DNA of 29,131 nt from an uncultured Eubacteriales bacterium (GTDB lineage: Bacteria > Bacillota > Clostridia > Peptostreptococcales > Anaerovoracaceae). The stretch covers positions 1 through 29,131 of the forward strand of contig UQEW01000022.1 of NCBI GenBank assembly GCA_900540145.1, given 5' to 3'. Below the pieces are notes generated by a model, which worked only from the letters and a program-made list of their open reading frames with translations, was not told where the DNA came from and did no database searches. Below are positions 7,595-15,849 of this stretch, one piece after another (within the stretch, counting starts at the first letter, position 1; each line of letters begins with the position of its first letter). Both the position numbers and the translations under genes were made by a program.

Positions 7595-8989
7595 TTAAAA
7601 TTCCGCCGTTTTTGGTGTTCTCGGGAAAGGCAGAACGTCTCTGATGTTGCTCATGCCTGTAATATACATGATTATGCGCTCAAATCCCAGACCGTACCCG
7701 GAGTGCTTAACTCCGCCGTATTTTCTCAAATCTAAATACCACCAGTAATCTTCCTCATTGAGACCCAGCTCTTTCATTCTTTCAGTCAGGACTTCAAGGC
7801 GCTCTTCTCTCTGGCTTCCGCCTATTATCTCGCCTACTCCCGGTACAAGCAAATCGCAGGCTGCTACAGTTTTGCCGTCATCGTTGAGGCGCATGTAAAA
7901 TGCCTTGATTTCCTTAGGGTAATCCGTAACGAACAGAGGTTTTTTGAATACTTCCTCTGTGAGGAATCTTTCGTGTTCTGTCTGAAGGTCTACTCCCCAT
8001 TCCACAGGATACTGGAACTCTTTTCCTGATTTTTTCAGAATCTCTACAGCTTCAGTATATGTGATGTGTCCAAACTCGGAGTTGACTATATGATTCAGGC
8101 GCTCGATAAGTCCCTTGTCTACAAAACTGTTGAAGAAAGCCATTTCCTCAGGAGCGTTCTCCATGACATAATTGATGATATATTTTATCATAGCTTCAGC
8201 CAGCTCCATGTTGTCTTTAAGGTCGGCAAAAGCTATCTCAGGCTCTATCATCCAAAACTCGGAAGCATGTCTGGCTGTATTGGAATTTTCAGCTCTAAAT
8301 GTCGGTCCAAAGGTATAGATGTTGCGGAATGCCATGGCAAAAGTCTCCCCTTCCAGCTGTCCGCTTACGGTAAGGTTGGTTTCCTTTCCGAAAAAGTCCT
8401 TGCTGTAGTCGATTTTGCCTTCTTCGGTTTTAGGCAAATCGTTCATATCAAGAGTCGTAACTCTGAACATCTCTCCGGCGCCTTCACAGTCGCTACCCGT
8501 AATTATAGGGGTGTGAACATACACGAAATTCTGCTCCTGGAAAAACTTGTGTATGGCGTAAGCCACCAAAGATCTTACTCTGAAAACAGCAGCAAAAGTG
8601 TTGCTTCTCGGTCTTAAATGAGCTATCTCTCTAAGAAATTCCATGGAATGCCTCTTCGGCTGAAGCGGGTAATCCGGTGTTGAAGTGGCTTCAACCACTA
8701 TTTCTTTAGCTTTTATCTCAAAAGGCTGCTTGGCGTTTGGAGTTAAGGTTACAATTCCTCTGACTGCCAAGGCCGTGGCCACATATGCTTTGGATATCTC
8801 TTCAAAATTATCTATAAATTCTTCCTCGTAGACGACCTGTACAGACTTAAAGAAAGAACCGTCGTTCAATTCGATAAAGCCGAATTTGTTGGAGTTCCTG
8901 TTGTTCCTGACCCATCCTTTGACGATGACTTCCTGATCGGCATATTGGTCTGCGTTTCTGAAAAGCTCTCTAAGCAATAATTCTTTCAT
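7595..8989 (-). CDS. asnS: Asparaginyl-tRNA synthetase
   Basis: A 464-residue class IIb synthetase that charges tRNA-Asn with asparagine. An N-terminal OB-fold anticodon-binding domain (about 1-110, VKGWVRNNRNSNKFGFIELNDG) is followed by the catalytic core: motif 2 near FRAENSNTARHASEFWMIEPE and motif 3 near the C-terminus (GYGLGFERIIMYITGMSNIRDVLPFPR). Length matches AsnS and the sequence is AsnS- rather than AspS-like. AAGG lies at a suitable distance before ATG 8989. It has its own promoter with a leader of only about 45 bases, which leaves no room for a T-box. Confidence 0.97.
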   Translation of the reverse strand: MKELLLRELFRNADQYADQEVIVKGWVRNNRNSNKFGFIELNDGSFFKSVQVVYEEEFIDNFEEISKAYVATALAVRGIVTLTPNAKQPFEIKAKEIVVEATSTPDYPLQPKRHSMEFLREIAHLRPRSNTFAAVFRVRSLVAYAIHKFFQEQNFVYVHTPIITGSDCEGAGEMFRVTTLDMNDLPKTEEGKIDYSKDFFGKETNLTVSGQLEGETFAMAFRNIYTFGPTFRAENSNTARHASEFWMIEPEIAFADLKDNMELAEAMIKYIINYVMENAPEEMAFFNSFVDKGLIERLNHIVNSEFGHITYTEAVEILKKSGKEFQYPVEWGVDLQTEHERFLTEEVFKKPLFVTDYPKEIKAFYMRLNDDGKTVAACDLLVPGVGEIIGGSQREERLEVLTERMKELGLNEEDYWWYLDLRKYGGVKHSGYGLGFERIIMYITGMSNIRDVLPFPRTPKTAEF

Positions 8990-9039
8990 TTTACATTACC
9001 TTCTACTTTCGACGGCATAAAGCCGAATTTTTTCAGTTT

Positions 9040-9068
9040 ATTATATAATAAAGCCTTGCCCTTTTCAA
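9040..9068 (-). promoter_or_regulatory. Strong sigma-A promoter of asnS with overlapping palindrome
   Basis: On the minus strand TTGAAA (9068-9063) and TATAAT (9045-9040) are 17 bases apart, close to consensus. A perfect 8-bp inverted repeat, AAGCCTTG / CAAGGCTT (9051-9058 and 9066-9073), covers the -35 element and most of the spacer. It could be an operator or only a coincidence of the terminator-rich spacer. Confidence 0.8.
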
Positions 9069-9085
9069 GGCTTCTTATGACAAAA

Positions 9086-9116
9086 TTGCGCCCGCTGCAT
9101 TAAGCAACGGGCGCAA
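9086..9116 (-). terminator. Terminator of the small membrane-protein gene
   Basis: A 13-bp GC-rich stem with one G-U pair (9086-9098 with 9104-9116, loop of 5) is followed on the minus strand by TTTTGT. It starts about 30 bases after the stop of the gene at 9146-9457. Confidence 0.85.
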
Positions 9117-9145
9117 AGTTATATGAAACTTCCAAAGGCAGTCAG

Positions 9146-9457
9146 TTATCTCTCCCCTTGTGTGTTTCGTGGCTTGCTTTGATGAAACAATAATGCCAAA
9201 ACATAGAAAATTACTATCGCTAAGACAAGCATCATGACTTTCGTATTTTCTGCCTGAACAACAACGTTATTGTCCTGAGCCACGGCAGGCGCCGCCTCAG
9301 TTACGACTATGCCGCTCACCTCAGCTTCTGCAGAACCGGTCAAATCCGCATCTGTAGAACTTACGGAGGATGCAAATCCTGCTGTAATCGAACCAACTAT
9401 AAGTAGTAATGTCAGTACAAAAGTAGAAATCATCGCGTTTCTTTTGCTCTTTCTCAT
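9146..9457 (-). CDS. Small membrane or exported protein of unknown function
   Basis: A 103-residue protein that I cannot place in a family. Residues 1-7 are basic, 8-30 are hydrophobic and end in TAGFAS, fitting a signal peptide or anchor. The middle (30-70) is Ser/Ala/Glu/Val-rich, and a second hydrophobic helix covers about 73-92 before a polar basic tail (HQSKPRNTQGER). The likely topology is a short extracytoplasmic segment with a C-terminal membrane anchor. AGGAGGAG lies just before the ATG, a strong sign of real translation, and a good terminator follows. Upstream (about 9480-9507) a 14-base motif, ATTAAAGG-AAT, is repeated directly. No neighbour points to a role. Confidence 0.75.
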   Translation of the reverse strand: MRKSKRNAMISTFVLTLLLIVGSITAGFASSVSSTDADLTGSAEAEVSGIVVTEAAPAVAQDNNVVVQAENTKVMMLVLAIVIFYVLALLFHQSKPRNTQGER

Positions 9458-9628
9458 AAGGCATCTCCTCCTACGCTCAATTAAAGGTAATAGATTAAAG
9501 GCAATATATTCATATATACTATCTATATATTATGAATTATAAGGTTTTGCCATAATAAATTTCTATCTCTGTACTGTAAAGTTTAGATTAAATATATAAC
9601 ACAAAGCAGGGCACACTACAGCCGCACA

Positions 9629-11101
9629 TTACAGCCGTACTACACCGGTAGCGATGGCATCTCTGAAAGCTTCATCATGTTCTACGAATATCATCGTCGG
9701 AGAAAAATCCTCAATCAACTGCTGAATCTGCATCCTTGAGTAAATATCGATAAAGTTGAGCGGTTCATCCCAAATATACAAATGAGCCTGTTGGCAAAGA
9801 CTGCCGGCAAGAAGCACCTTTTTCTTCTGTCCTTCTGAAAAGTCTTCCATATTTTTTTCAAATTGGACTCTTTCAAAATCCATCTTTCTCAATATGGTCT
9901 TAAATAAGCTTTCGTCTATATTTTGAGCCTCTGCGAATTCAGAAAGGCTCCCCTTCAAAAAAGAAGCGTCTTGAGGCACATAAGAAACCGCCAGATTAGA
10001 ACCTATTGAGATATTGCCTCGGTATTCAGGTATATCACCTCTGCCTGCCACAAGCTTCAGTATGCTGCTTTTTCCGCTGCCGTTTTTTCCGTCCAGCGCC
10101 AGCCTATCTCCGTATCGTATTTCAAAGGACAGCGGCCCGCAAACGGTTCTCAAACCGTAATTCAGCTCTACTTGTTCAAAGGATGCCAGCCTGTCTGTCT
10201 TATACTTCAACGGCGAAATCTTCAAGACTTCAGTTTTTTCTATATTTTTTAAGAGAGTTGATTTTTCTTCCGCAGCTTTTTGCTGTCTGCTCTTTATGGA
10301 TTTGGCTCGTTTCATCATCTTTGCTGACTTGTGCCCTATATATCCTCTGTCTACCGGCCCATTGCCATATTTGGAAGCCTCTACCTTGCCGGCCCACGAG
10401 TCGGTTCGATCAGCAGCCTTTTTCAATCGCTCCATGTCTTTTTGCAACCGCTGATTCTTGGCTATTTCGGCCGTCTGGTTTTTCTGGAAATTTTCAAACC
10501 ATGAAGAAAAATTGCCGCTTTGTACTTCAATATCAGCTCTGTTAATAGACAATATATGATCGACACATCCATCTAAAAAATTACGGTCATGGGAAACCAA
10601 AATAAACCCTTTCTTCTTTTTCAGATACGCAGCCACGGTTTGGCGTCCTTTCATATCCAAATGGTTGGTCGGTTCATCTATGAGCAAGAAATGTCCTGAA
10701 TTAAGAAAAAGGGCTGCCAGCATGGCTTTGGTCTGCTGACCCTTGGAAAGGGTGTCAAAAGGCTGCCACAAAATATCGGTTTCTGCTTCCAGAAGAGATA
10801 GTTCTTTTTCAAATTCCCATTGTTGAGCTGTTGGACAAATCTCTGAAAGAGCATCATAAGTCATCCAATTCTCGTCTGATACTTTATACGGAAAGTAGTC
10901 GAAGATTGTCGACGCTGTTATGCGTCCTAGGTAAGGATATTTGCCCATCAAAAGTTTCAAAAATGTCGTCTTGCCCCTGCCATTCCTGCCGACAAATCCC
11001 AATTTCCAATCTGTGTCTATTTGAAAACTTACATTTTCAAAAACATTGTCGTACCCTGACGGATACGCAAACGTTAGATTCTCTACTTTTATCATAGACA
11101 T
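9629..11101 (-). CDS. Lsa/CplR-type ABC-F ATPase, probable ribosome protection protein
   Basis: A 490-residue ABC-F protein: two ATPase domains in one chain and no membrane segment. Domain 1 has GRNGRGKT, signature LSKGQ and Walker B LLIDEPTNHLD. Domain 2 has GKNGSGKS, signature FSEGQ and Walker B LYIWDEPLNFID. Between them (about 210-310) lies the helical linker that in this family reaches the peptidyl-transferase centre. The opening stretch FQIDTDWKLGFVGRNGRGKT and the second Walker B are typical of the Lsa/CplR group, which protects ribosomes against lincosamides, streptogramin A and pleuromutilins. That drug spectrum is inferred from relatives only. I chose ATG 11101 because AGGAG ends 8 bases before it; GTG 11110 overlaps that site. 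Its long leader suggests drug-induced attenuation. Confidence 0.9.
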   Translation of the reverse strand: MSMIKVENLTFAYPSGYDNVFENVSFQIDTDWKLGFVGRNGRGKTTFLKLLMGKYPYLGRITASTIFDYFPYKVSDENWMTYDALSEICPTAQQWEFEKELSLLEAETDILWQPFDTLSKGQQTKAMLAALFLNSGHFLLIDEPTNHLDMKGRQTVAAYLKKKKGFILVSHDRNFLDGCVDHILSINRADIEVQSGNFSSWFENFQKNQTAEIAKNQRLQKDMERLKKAADRTDSWAGKVEASKYGNGPVDRGYIGHKSAKMMKRAKSIKSRQQKAAEEKSTLLKNIEKTEVLKISPLKYKTDRLASFEQVELNYGLRTVCGPLSFEIRYGDRLALDGKNGSGKSSILKLVAGRGDIPEYRGNISIGSNLAVSYVPQDASFLKGSLSEFAEAQNIDESLFKTILRKMDFERVQFEKNMEDFSEGQKKKVLLAGSLCQQAHLYIWDEPLNFIDIYSRMQIQQLIEDFSPTMIFVEHDEAFRDAIATGVVRL

Positions 11102-11139
11102 GTGCATCACTCCTTTTTGCGTTTTTTTGCCAATAACAA

Positions 11140-11168
11140 AAGCCGCAAGAAAGTATTTCTCGCGGCTT
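11140..11168 (-). terminator. Attenuator hairpin ahead of the ABC-F gene
   Basis: On the minus strand AAGCCGCGAGAAA pairs with TTTCTTGCGGCTT across 13 bp (one G-U pair), loop TAC, followed by TTGTTATT. It ends about 26 bases before the AGGAG of the ABC-F gene, so it would stop transcription unless disrupted. Confidence 0.7.
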
Positions 11169-11228
11169 GTTTACGACGAATATAATCAAACGCAATGTAA
11201 ATATATAAAAATCGGGCTCGCAACTTTC

Positions 11229-11366
11229 TCACAGCATCAGCAATAACACCTCAGGCCTCTCATATTCCGGCAGGGCAGGCAGGGCATTATTGCGTATTTG
11301 GTTTTTATCTGTAAGAAAAATTGCGCATCCTTTCACCTCTCTTCTTATGTTCGAGCCGCCTCGCAT
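11229..11366 (-). CDS. Leader ORF 1 of the ABC-F gene (45 residues)
   Basis: An ATG at 11366 preceded by AAAGGAG with a rather long 10-base spacer opens a 45-codon frame beginning MRGGSNIRREVKG and ending LLLML. It lies inside the transcribed leader. The product resembles nothing I know. It could be a sensor whose translation state alters leader folding, or be fortuitous. Confidence 0.4.
   Translation of the reverse strand: MRGGSNIRREVKGCAIFLTDKNQIRNNALPALPEYERPEVLLLML
11305..11328 (-). CDS. Leader ORF 2 of the ABC-F gene (MRNFSYR)
   Basis: A 7-codon frame within leader ORF 1 but in another reading frame. GAGAGGTG lies 5 bases before its ATG, better placed than the site of ORF 1. Short leader peptides of this sort make antibiotic-bound ribosomes stall in ABC-F and Erm leaders. 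Its short length and good ribosome site make it the better sensor candidate. Confidence 0.45.
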   Translation of the reverse strand: MRNFSYR

Positions 11367-11394
11367 ATAATTCCGACTCCTTTATCGTTTCCAC

Positions 11395-11423
11395 ATCATA
11401 CCACAAAGCGTCCATGTTTTCAA
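11395..11423 (-). promoter_or_regulatory. Sigma-A promoter of the ABC-F leader
   Basis: On the minus strand TTGAAA (11423-11418) and TATGAT (11400-11395) are separated by exactly 17 bases. The predicted start lies near 11388, roughly 290 bases before the ABC-F start codon and 20 bases before leader ORF 1. Confidence 0.8.
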
Positions 11424-11449
11424 TGGAATTTTACTAAAAATCGCCGTTC

Positions 11450-11478
11450 TTGTAAATTGCCTCCGGAAAGGGTATAAT
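11450..11478 (+). promoter_or_regulatory. Sigma-A promoter of the sigma-54 activator operon
   Basis: TTGTAA (11450-11455) and TATAAT (11473-11478) are 17 bases apart, about 35 bases before the activator start. It is divergent from the ABC-F promoter; only 26 bases separate the two -35 elements. Confidence 0.75.
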
Positions 11479-11513
11479 CATAAAAAGAAAGCTGAGAGAG
11501 AAGGGAGCATATA

Positions 11514-13364
11514 ATGGAAAAGCAGTCTATTGCCGCAATCACAGACATAACCGATCGTTTAGACTACGGTTTAATCTATGTTAAAGAAGACGGCACCATC
11601 GGAGAATACAGTCAAGTTGCCAAAGAAAAGTTCGGTCTGGTCGTTCCAAAGGGCAAAAGCCATCAAGCCGGAACCATTGAAAAAGGTGATATAGTCATCA
11701 TAGCAGACAATATGCTGGGAAATGACGATGAGCTTGCGGCAAATGATCTGCATCTAATGGGCATAGACGATTCCGATATCAAGACGGGCGATGCAATTAT
11801 AGCTATAGGTACTTATAAAGATTCCAAATGGGCTCCTATTTATAAGCATTACAGCGATTATTATCCGGGAAGCGAACTTCAGCTCCATGAAGTTTATCGA
11901 GGATATGATATAGTTGCCAGTATCAACCTGGACAAAAAAATGATATCCGTATCTGTCAACGGTGAAGAATACAGGATGACATATCTGGAAAGCATCGGTT
12001 TTATGGTTTTGATTCGTCCTGCATCAGGAGAAATTAAATTTTTTCAAGGAATCGGCTACGGCTTCCGTAGAGAAGAGGCCGGACGCATACTTAGAGGCGC
12101 CGGTTATAGGGGAAAGAATTGCCCCAATCAAAAGGAGGAGGATATCTCACTTGTCGGCTTGCCTCTTCAGAATATTGCATTCGGCGACGAATTTCTCCAA
12201 GGGGTCAAAGAAATTATGGACTCTCCTGACGGTACCAAAGTAGAAGGTTCTTTCGAGATATATCGCCGTTTAGTTCTCTGCAGAATGATAAGAATCAAGC
12301 TGAATTGCGAAAGCGATGGCGTACTCATTTTTATTGAGGATAAAAGTAACATTGAGGATCGCTTATCCACTGGCAGAGCTTATATCGCCGAACTGGAAAA
12401 AAGAACAAAATCGGCTCAGCTCCGTATGAGCACAGACAGTGAAGAACATTTTGAAAAAATTCTAGGCAGCTCACCCGGTATGCGTACTGTTAAGCACTTA
12501 GCTTACAAAGCTTCAAAGACAAAATTCAATGTTATATTGCTGGGAGAAAGCGGAACAGGAAAATCCCGATTGGCTCGCGAAATACATAATATCCAAAATC
12601 CTAATGCGCCTTTTGTAGAAGTGGCCTGCAACTCTATTGCCCCTACTTTGTTTGAATCGGAGCTCTTCGGTTACGCTCCCGGGTCCTTCACGGGAGCCGA
12701 CAGAAACGGTCGTATAGGATACTTTGAAGAAGCCAACGGAGGAACTATTTTTCTTGATGAAATAGGAGAAATTCCTCCTGAAATACAAGCAAAGCTACTG
12801 CATGTACTTCAAAATAAACAAATATATCGGGTAGGTTCTACAAAGCCGATATATATAGACGTGCGAGTTATAACTGCTACCAGCAGAGATTTGGATGAAG
12901 AAATATTAAAAGGCAATTTTCGGCAAGACCTTTATTATAGAATCAATGTGTTCCCCATTAAGCTTCCGCCGTTGCGGGAAAGGAAGCAGGACATAGCCAG
13001 CATGGCTAACTCTATCCTTGTTGATTTTTGTCGAAAATATGAAATGGAGCCAAAGCATTTTTCTGACGAAGCAATAAAAATAATAACTTTATATGACTGG
13101 CCCGGCAACGTCAGAGAATTGGAGAACATAATAGAACGCGCCATAACCGTATGTGAAGGCACCACTATCTATGCCGATCATCTGGTTATAGGCAAGCCTG
13201 TCATAAAAAAGCAGACTATGCGCCAGCAGTTGGAGCATGAAGAAGCCAAAATTTTAGAAAGTACCTTAATAGCTAACAACGGAGATAAACAAAAGGCTAT
13301 GGAGGACTTAGGCATGTCAAGATCTGTGTTTTATAAGAAATTAAAGGATTATGATTTAATATAA
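11514..13364 (+). CDS. Sigma-54-dependent transcriptional activator
   Basis: A 616-residue bacterial enhancer-binding protein. The AAA+ domain (about 315-545) has Walker A GESGTGKS (344-351), the sigma-54 contact loop GSFTGA (390-395, normally GAFTGA), Walker B IFLDEIGE (412-419) and the PLRERKQDI stretch near 486. A Fis-type helix-turn-helix covers about 587-612 (NGDKQKAMEDLGMSRSVFYKKL). Residues 225-290 resemble a PAS fold. The first 200 residues form a sensor region that I do not recognise; there is no receiver or GAF domain with clear motifs. GGGAG precedes the ATG. It is the first gene of an operon with an M20 amidohydrolase (12 bases downstream) and an alanine-racemase-like gene. A candidate sigma-54 promoter lies 3.7 kb downstream, before spmA. 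Confidence 0.93.
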   Translation: MEKQSIAAITDITDRLDYGLIYVKEDGTIGEYSQVAKEKFGLVVPKGKSHQAGTIEKGDIVIIADNMLGNDDELAANDLHLMGIDDSDIKTGDAIIAIGTYKDSKWAPIYKHYSDYYPGSELQLHEVYRGYDIVASINLDKKMISVSVNGEEYRMTYLESIGFMVLIRPASGEIKFFQGIGYGFRREEAGRILRGAGYRGKNCPNQKEEDISLVGLPLQNIAFGDEFLQGVKEIMDSPDGTKVEGSFEIYRRLVLCRMIRIKLNCESDGVLIFIEDKSNIEDRLSTGRAYIAELEKRTKSAQLRMSTDSEEHFEKILGSSPGMRTVKHLAYKASKTKFNVILLGESGTGKSRLAREIHNIQNPNAPFVEVACNSIAPTLFESELFGYAPGSFTGADRNGRIGYFEEANGGTIFLDEIGEIPPEIQAKLLHVLQNKQIYRVGSTKPIYIDVRVITATSRDLDEEILKGNFRQDLYYRINVFPIKLPPLRERKQDIASMANSILVDFCRKYEMEPKHFSDEAIKIITLYDWPGNVRELENIIERAITVCEGTTIYADHLVIGKPVIKKQTMRQQLEHEEAKILESTLIANNGDKQKAMEDLGMSRSVFYKKLKDYDLI

Positions 13365-13376
13365 TAGGGGGCAAAA

Positions 13377-14588
13377 ATGAACTACGACATAAATGAAATT
13401 AAAAAGATGATAGATGGTATTTTTCAAGAAACAGTAGATATCAGAAGGCATATTCATCAAAATCCCGAGCTGAGCCAGATGGAAAAAAACACCAGCAAAT
13501 TTGTATGCGAGCGGCTTTCCCAGCTTGGCATAGAACATGAAGATAATATAGCAGGTTACGGCGTATGCGGCATAATTTACGGAAAAAACCGCAACAAAGC
13601 TATCGGCATAAGAGCAGACATGGACGCCCTGCCTATAGAAGAGAAAAATGACATACCTTTCCGCTCAAATAATCCCGGAGTTATGCACGCATGCGGCCAC
13701 GACATGCACACCGCCATATTGCTGGGCACCGCCAAAATTTTAAATGAAATAAAAGAGCAATTGCCCTACTCAGTAAAGCTTTTTTTTCAGCCATCAGAAG
13801 AAACCATAGGTGGCGCCAGGCAGATGATAGAAGCCGGCTGTCTCAAATCTCCGACAGTTGAAAACGTAATAGGACTACATGTGGAACCGGCAGTCAGATC
13901 CGGCTGTGTTCAACTGACACCGGGCGCTATGAATGCTGCCTCCTGCGAATTTTATGTTACGGTAAACGGCATTTCATGTCATGGAGCTCATCCTTCGGGA
14001 GGGCTGGATCCTTTGATTCCTGCTTGCGAAATGGTCGGTGCGTTGCAGTCCGTCATTACGAGAGAAGTCCTTCCTACAGACAGCGCCCTTATTACAGTTG
14101 GACAATTCCACAGCGGTACAAAAAACAACATCATACCTTCCGAAACTAAATTTTCCGGAATAATAAGGACATTAAAAAACGAACAGCGTCAATATATAAA
14201 AGAAAAAATTCTTCAAATATGTAGCGGAATCGCATCCGCCCACGGAACTTCATGTGTAGTAGAATTTTCTGACAGTTATCCTGCCCTGATCAACGATGAT
14301 AACCTATATGAATTGATGTTGGCTGCATCCAAAGAAGCGTTGGGCGAAGATAAAGTAAAAATAAATAGGATTGCAAGCTTAGGATGTGATGACTTTTCAT
14401 ATTTTTGTCAAAACTCCAATGGGCTATACTATAATATAGGAACCGCAGCATCAGACCAAATCTCCGCGGCTCCTATTCACAACGAATTTTTCTGCCCTGA
14501 TGAGGGCGCTATAAAAGTCGGCATACTGACTGAAGTATGGGGAGTATTAAAAATAATGGAGGCATTGAAAGATGATGAACAAAAATAA
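13377..14588 (+). CDS. M20 family amidohydrolase / aminoacylase
   Basis: A 403-residue cytoplasmic metal-dependent amidohydrolase of the M20D branch. Ligand motifs are HACGHDMH, the PSEE pair, LHVEP and the C-terminal APIHNEFF. RRHIHQNPELSQME opens the catalytic domain, and the middle part carries the dimerisation lid. AGGGGG lies just before ATG 13377. It sits 12 bases behind the sigma-54 activator and overlaps the racemase gene by 17 bases, so the three are almost surely one operon. Likely reactions are removal of an acyl group from an amino acid or cleavage of a short peptide, feeding a free amino acid to the racemase. The exact substrate is not readable; acetyl-diaminopimelate is possible given dapF and lysA nearby, but that is only context. 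Confidence 0.92.
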   Translation: MNYDINEIKKMIDGIFQETVDIRRHIHQNPELSQMEKNTSKFVCERLSQLGIEHEDNIAGYGVCGIIYGKNRNKAIGIRADMDALPIEEKNDIPFRSNNPGVMHACGHDMHTAILLGTAKILNEIKEQLPYSVKLFFQPSEETIGGARQMIEAGCLKSPTVENVIGLHVEPAVRSGCVQLTPGAMNAASCEFYVTVNGISCHGAHPSGGLDPLIPACEMVGALQSVITREVLPTDSALITVGQFHSGTKNNIIPSETKFSGIIRTLKNEQRQYIKEKILQICSGIASAHGTSCVVEFSDSYPALINDDNLYELMLAASKEALGEDKVKINRIASLGCDDFSYFCQNSNGLYYNIGTAASDQISAAPIHNEFFCPDEGAIKVGILTEVWGVLKIMEALKDDEQK

Positions 14589-15723
14589 CAGCGAGTTTAC
14601 TGACAGCAACGATATACTCAGAGATACCGTCGTCGAGGTCGACTTGTCTGCTCTTGCCGATAACTTGAAAATGATAAAAGAAATGGTCGGTCCTGATGTG
14701 TCTGTCATGACGGTGGTAAAAGCCAACGGGTACGGTCACGGAGCTGTCGGCATCGCACCTGCTTTAATTGAAAACGGCTCTGCCTATCTGGCCGTAGCTA
14801 CACTGACGGAGGCTCTCGACTTAAAGCGCGCATACCCCGACTTTCCTGTGTTTATTTTGGGTCACACTCCTGATAGACTTCTGGGCTATGTGGTTGATAA
14901 CAATATTACTCAGACCATCTTCGATTTCAGCCAGGCTCAAAAGCTGAACGAGCTGGCGTCCGAAGCCGGTAAAAAGGCTGCTGTACACATAAAGGTCGAC
15001 ACCGGTTTTCACAGATTGGGGAAGGAGCCTTCTACGGAATATGCCGAAGAAATTTTAAAAATATGTGCTTTGGAAAATGTTTATGTAGAAGGTATCTTCA
15101 GTCATCTGGCGCTGGCAAGCCGTGAAGATAATGAAAATCAGTTTGAAGCATTTACTTCCTTTGTAAGCATGCTGGAGTCGAAGGGCTGCACTTTTAAATA
15201 CAAGCATATCGCTGACAGCATAGCTCTTGTCGATTATCCGGAATACAGGATGAACATGGTAAGGCCGGGCGCACTGCTTTACGGCATGCAGGGATTCCAT
15301 ATCGGTTACCTGGGCGTCAAACAGGTCATGACATTTTACACGAGGATATCTCAGCTCCATCACATTGCAAAAGGCGAAGGTGTTAGTTACGATTTTCTCT
15401 GGAAAGCTCAGCGTGACAGTATCGCAGCGACGCTGCCTTTCGGCTATGCTGACGGATATCCGAGAAATCTGCGAGACAAGGGTTATGTCATAATCGAGGG
15501 TATCAAATGTCCTCTCATCGGAGTTTTGTGTATGGATCAGGTTATCGCTGATGTTACAGATGTACCGAATGTTCACGAAGGGATGAAGGCCGTCATATAT
15601 GGAGACGGTACTGATGGCTCGATGACCATAGCTGAAGCATCTTCCCTGGCAGAGACCAATAAGAATGATATAATCGCTCGTATCGCCGCCAGACCGCCGA
15701 GAGTATACGTCAGAAAAAAATGA
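14572..15723 (+). CDS. Alanine racemase-like PLP amino acid racemase
   Basis: A 383-residue fold-type III PLP enzyme. The PLP lysine lies in VVKANGYGHG near residue 50, the second catalytic base Tyr in GVSYDFLW near 280, and the CMDQ loop near 322. RPGALLYG and GYADGYPR are also family signatures. Differences from standard Alr: VSYD where alanine racemases have VSYG, and HIADSIA where they have HIANSAA. The substrate may therefore not be alanine. GGAGG lies 9 bases before the ATG, which is inside the end of the M20 gene, so translation is coupled. In an operon with an activator and an aminoacylase, a catabolic or salvage role is more likely than routine D-Ala supply for the wall. Confidence 0.88.
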   Translation: MMNKNNSEFTDSNDILRDTVVEVDLSALADNLKMIKEMVGPDVSVMTVVKANGYGHGAVGIAPALIENGSAYLAVATLTEALDLKRAYPDFPVFILGHTPDRLLGYVVDNNITQTIFDFSQAQKLNELASEAGKKAAVHIKVDTGFHRLGKEPSTEYAEEILKICALENVYVEGIFSHLALASREDNENQFEAFTSFVSMLESKGCTFKYKHIADSIALVDYPEYRMNMVRPGALLYGMQGFHIGYLGVKQVMTFYTRISQLHHIAKGEGVSYDFLWKAQRDSIAATLPFGYADGYPRNLRDKGYVIIEGIKCPLIGVLCMDQVIADVTDVPNVHEGMKAVIYGDGTDGSMTIAEASSLAETNKNDIIARIAARPPRVYVRKK

Positions 15724-15766
15724 CAAAAATCGAAAAAATCCCGCGTAAAATCGCTTTTTCTCTGTT

Positions 15767-15808
15767 TTCGCTGACTTTTTTGGAATTTTTCGCAAAAAAG
15801 TCAGCGAA
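15767..15808. terminator. Bidirectional terminator after the racemase operon
   Basis: A perfect 16-bp stem, TTCGCTGACTTTTTTG at 15767-15782 and its complement at 15793-15808, with a 10-base loop. It lies between the plus-strand racemase gene and the minus-strand gene ending at 15850 and can serve both. Confidence 0.9.
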
Positions 15809-15849
15809 CTTATCGCGACAAGCGAGGGGTGAGCGGTGCCGACCTCAAA

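Larger units (their letters stand above)
11102..11394 (-). promoter_or_regulatory. Putative attenuator leader of the ABC-F gene
   Basis: About 290 bases of leader separate the promoter from the ABC-F start. In transcript order it holds two overlapping leader ORFs (45 and 7 codons), an 11-bp stem with a 32-base loop (11283-11293 pairing with 11240-11250), and a terminator hairpin at 11140-11168 just before the ribosome site. GCGGCT near the start of the longer leader ORF (11359-11354) is the same as part of the terminator's second arm, so it could pair with the first arm and act as an antiterminator. The arrangement matches known ribosome-mediated attenuation of ABC-F and Erm genes; the mechanism here is inferred. 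Confidence 0.65.

Noticed and set aside
8990..9145. T-box riboswitch upstream of asnS
   Set aside because: The promoter leaves a leader of about 45 bases, too short for a T-box; the two hairpins further upstream are a terminator and a promoter palindrome.
15055..15795. 246-codon minus-strand frame opposite the racemase gene
   Set aside because: It lies antisense to a clear PLP racemase, has no ribosome site and no recognisable domain.
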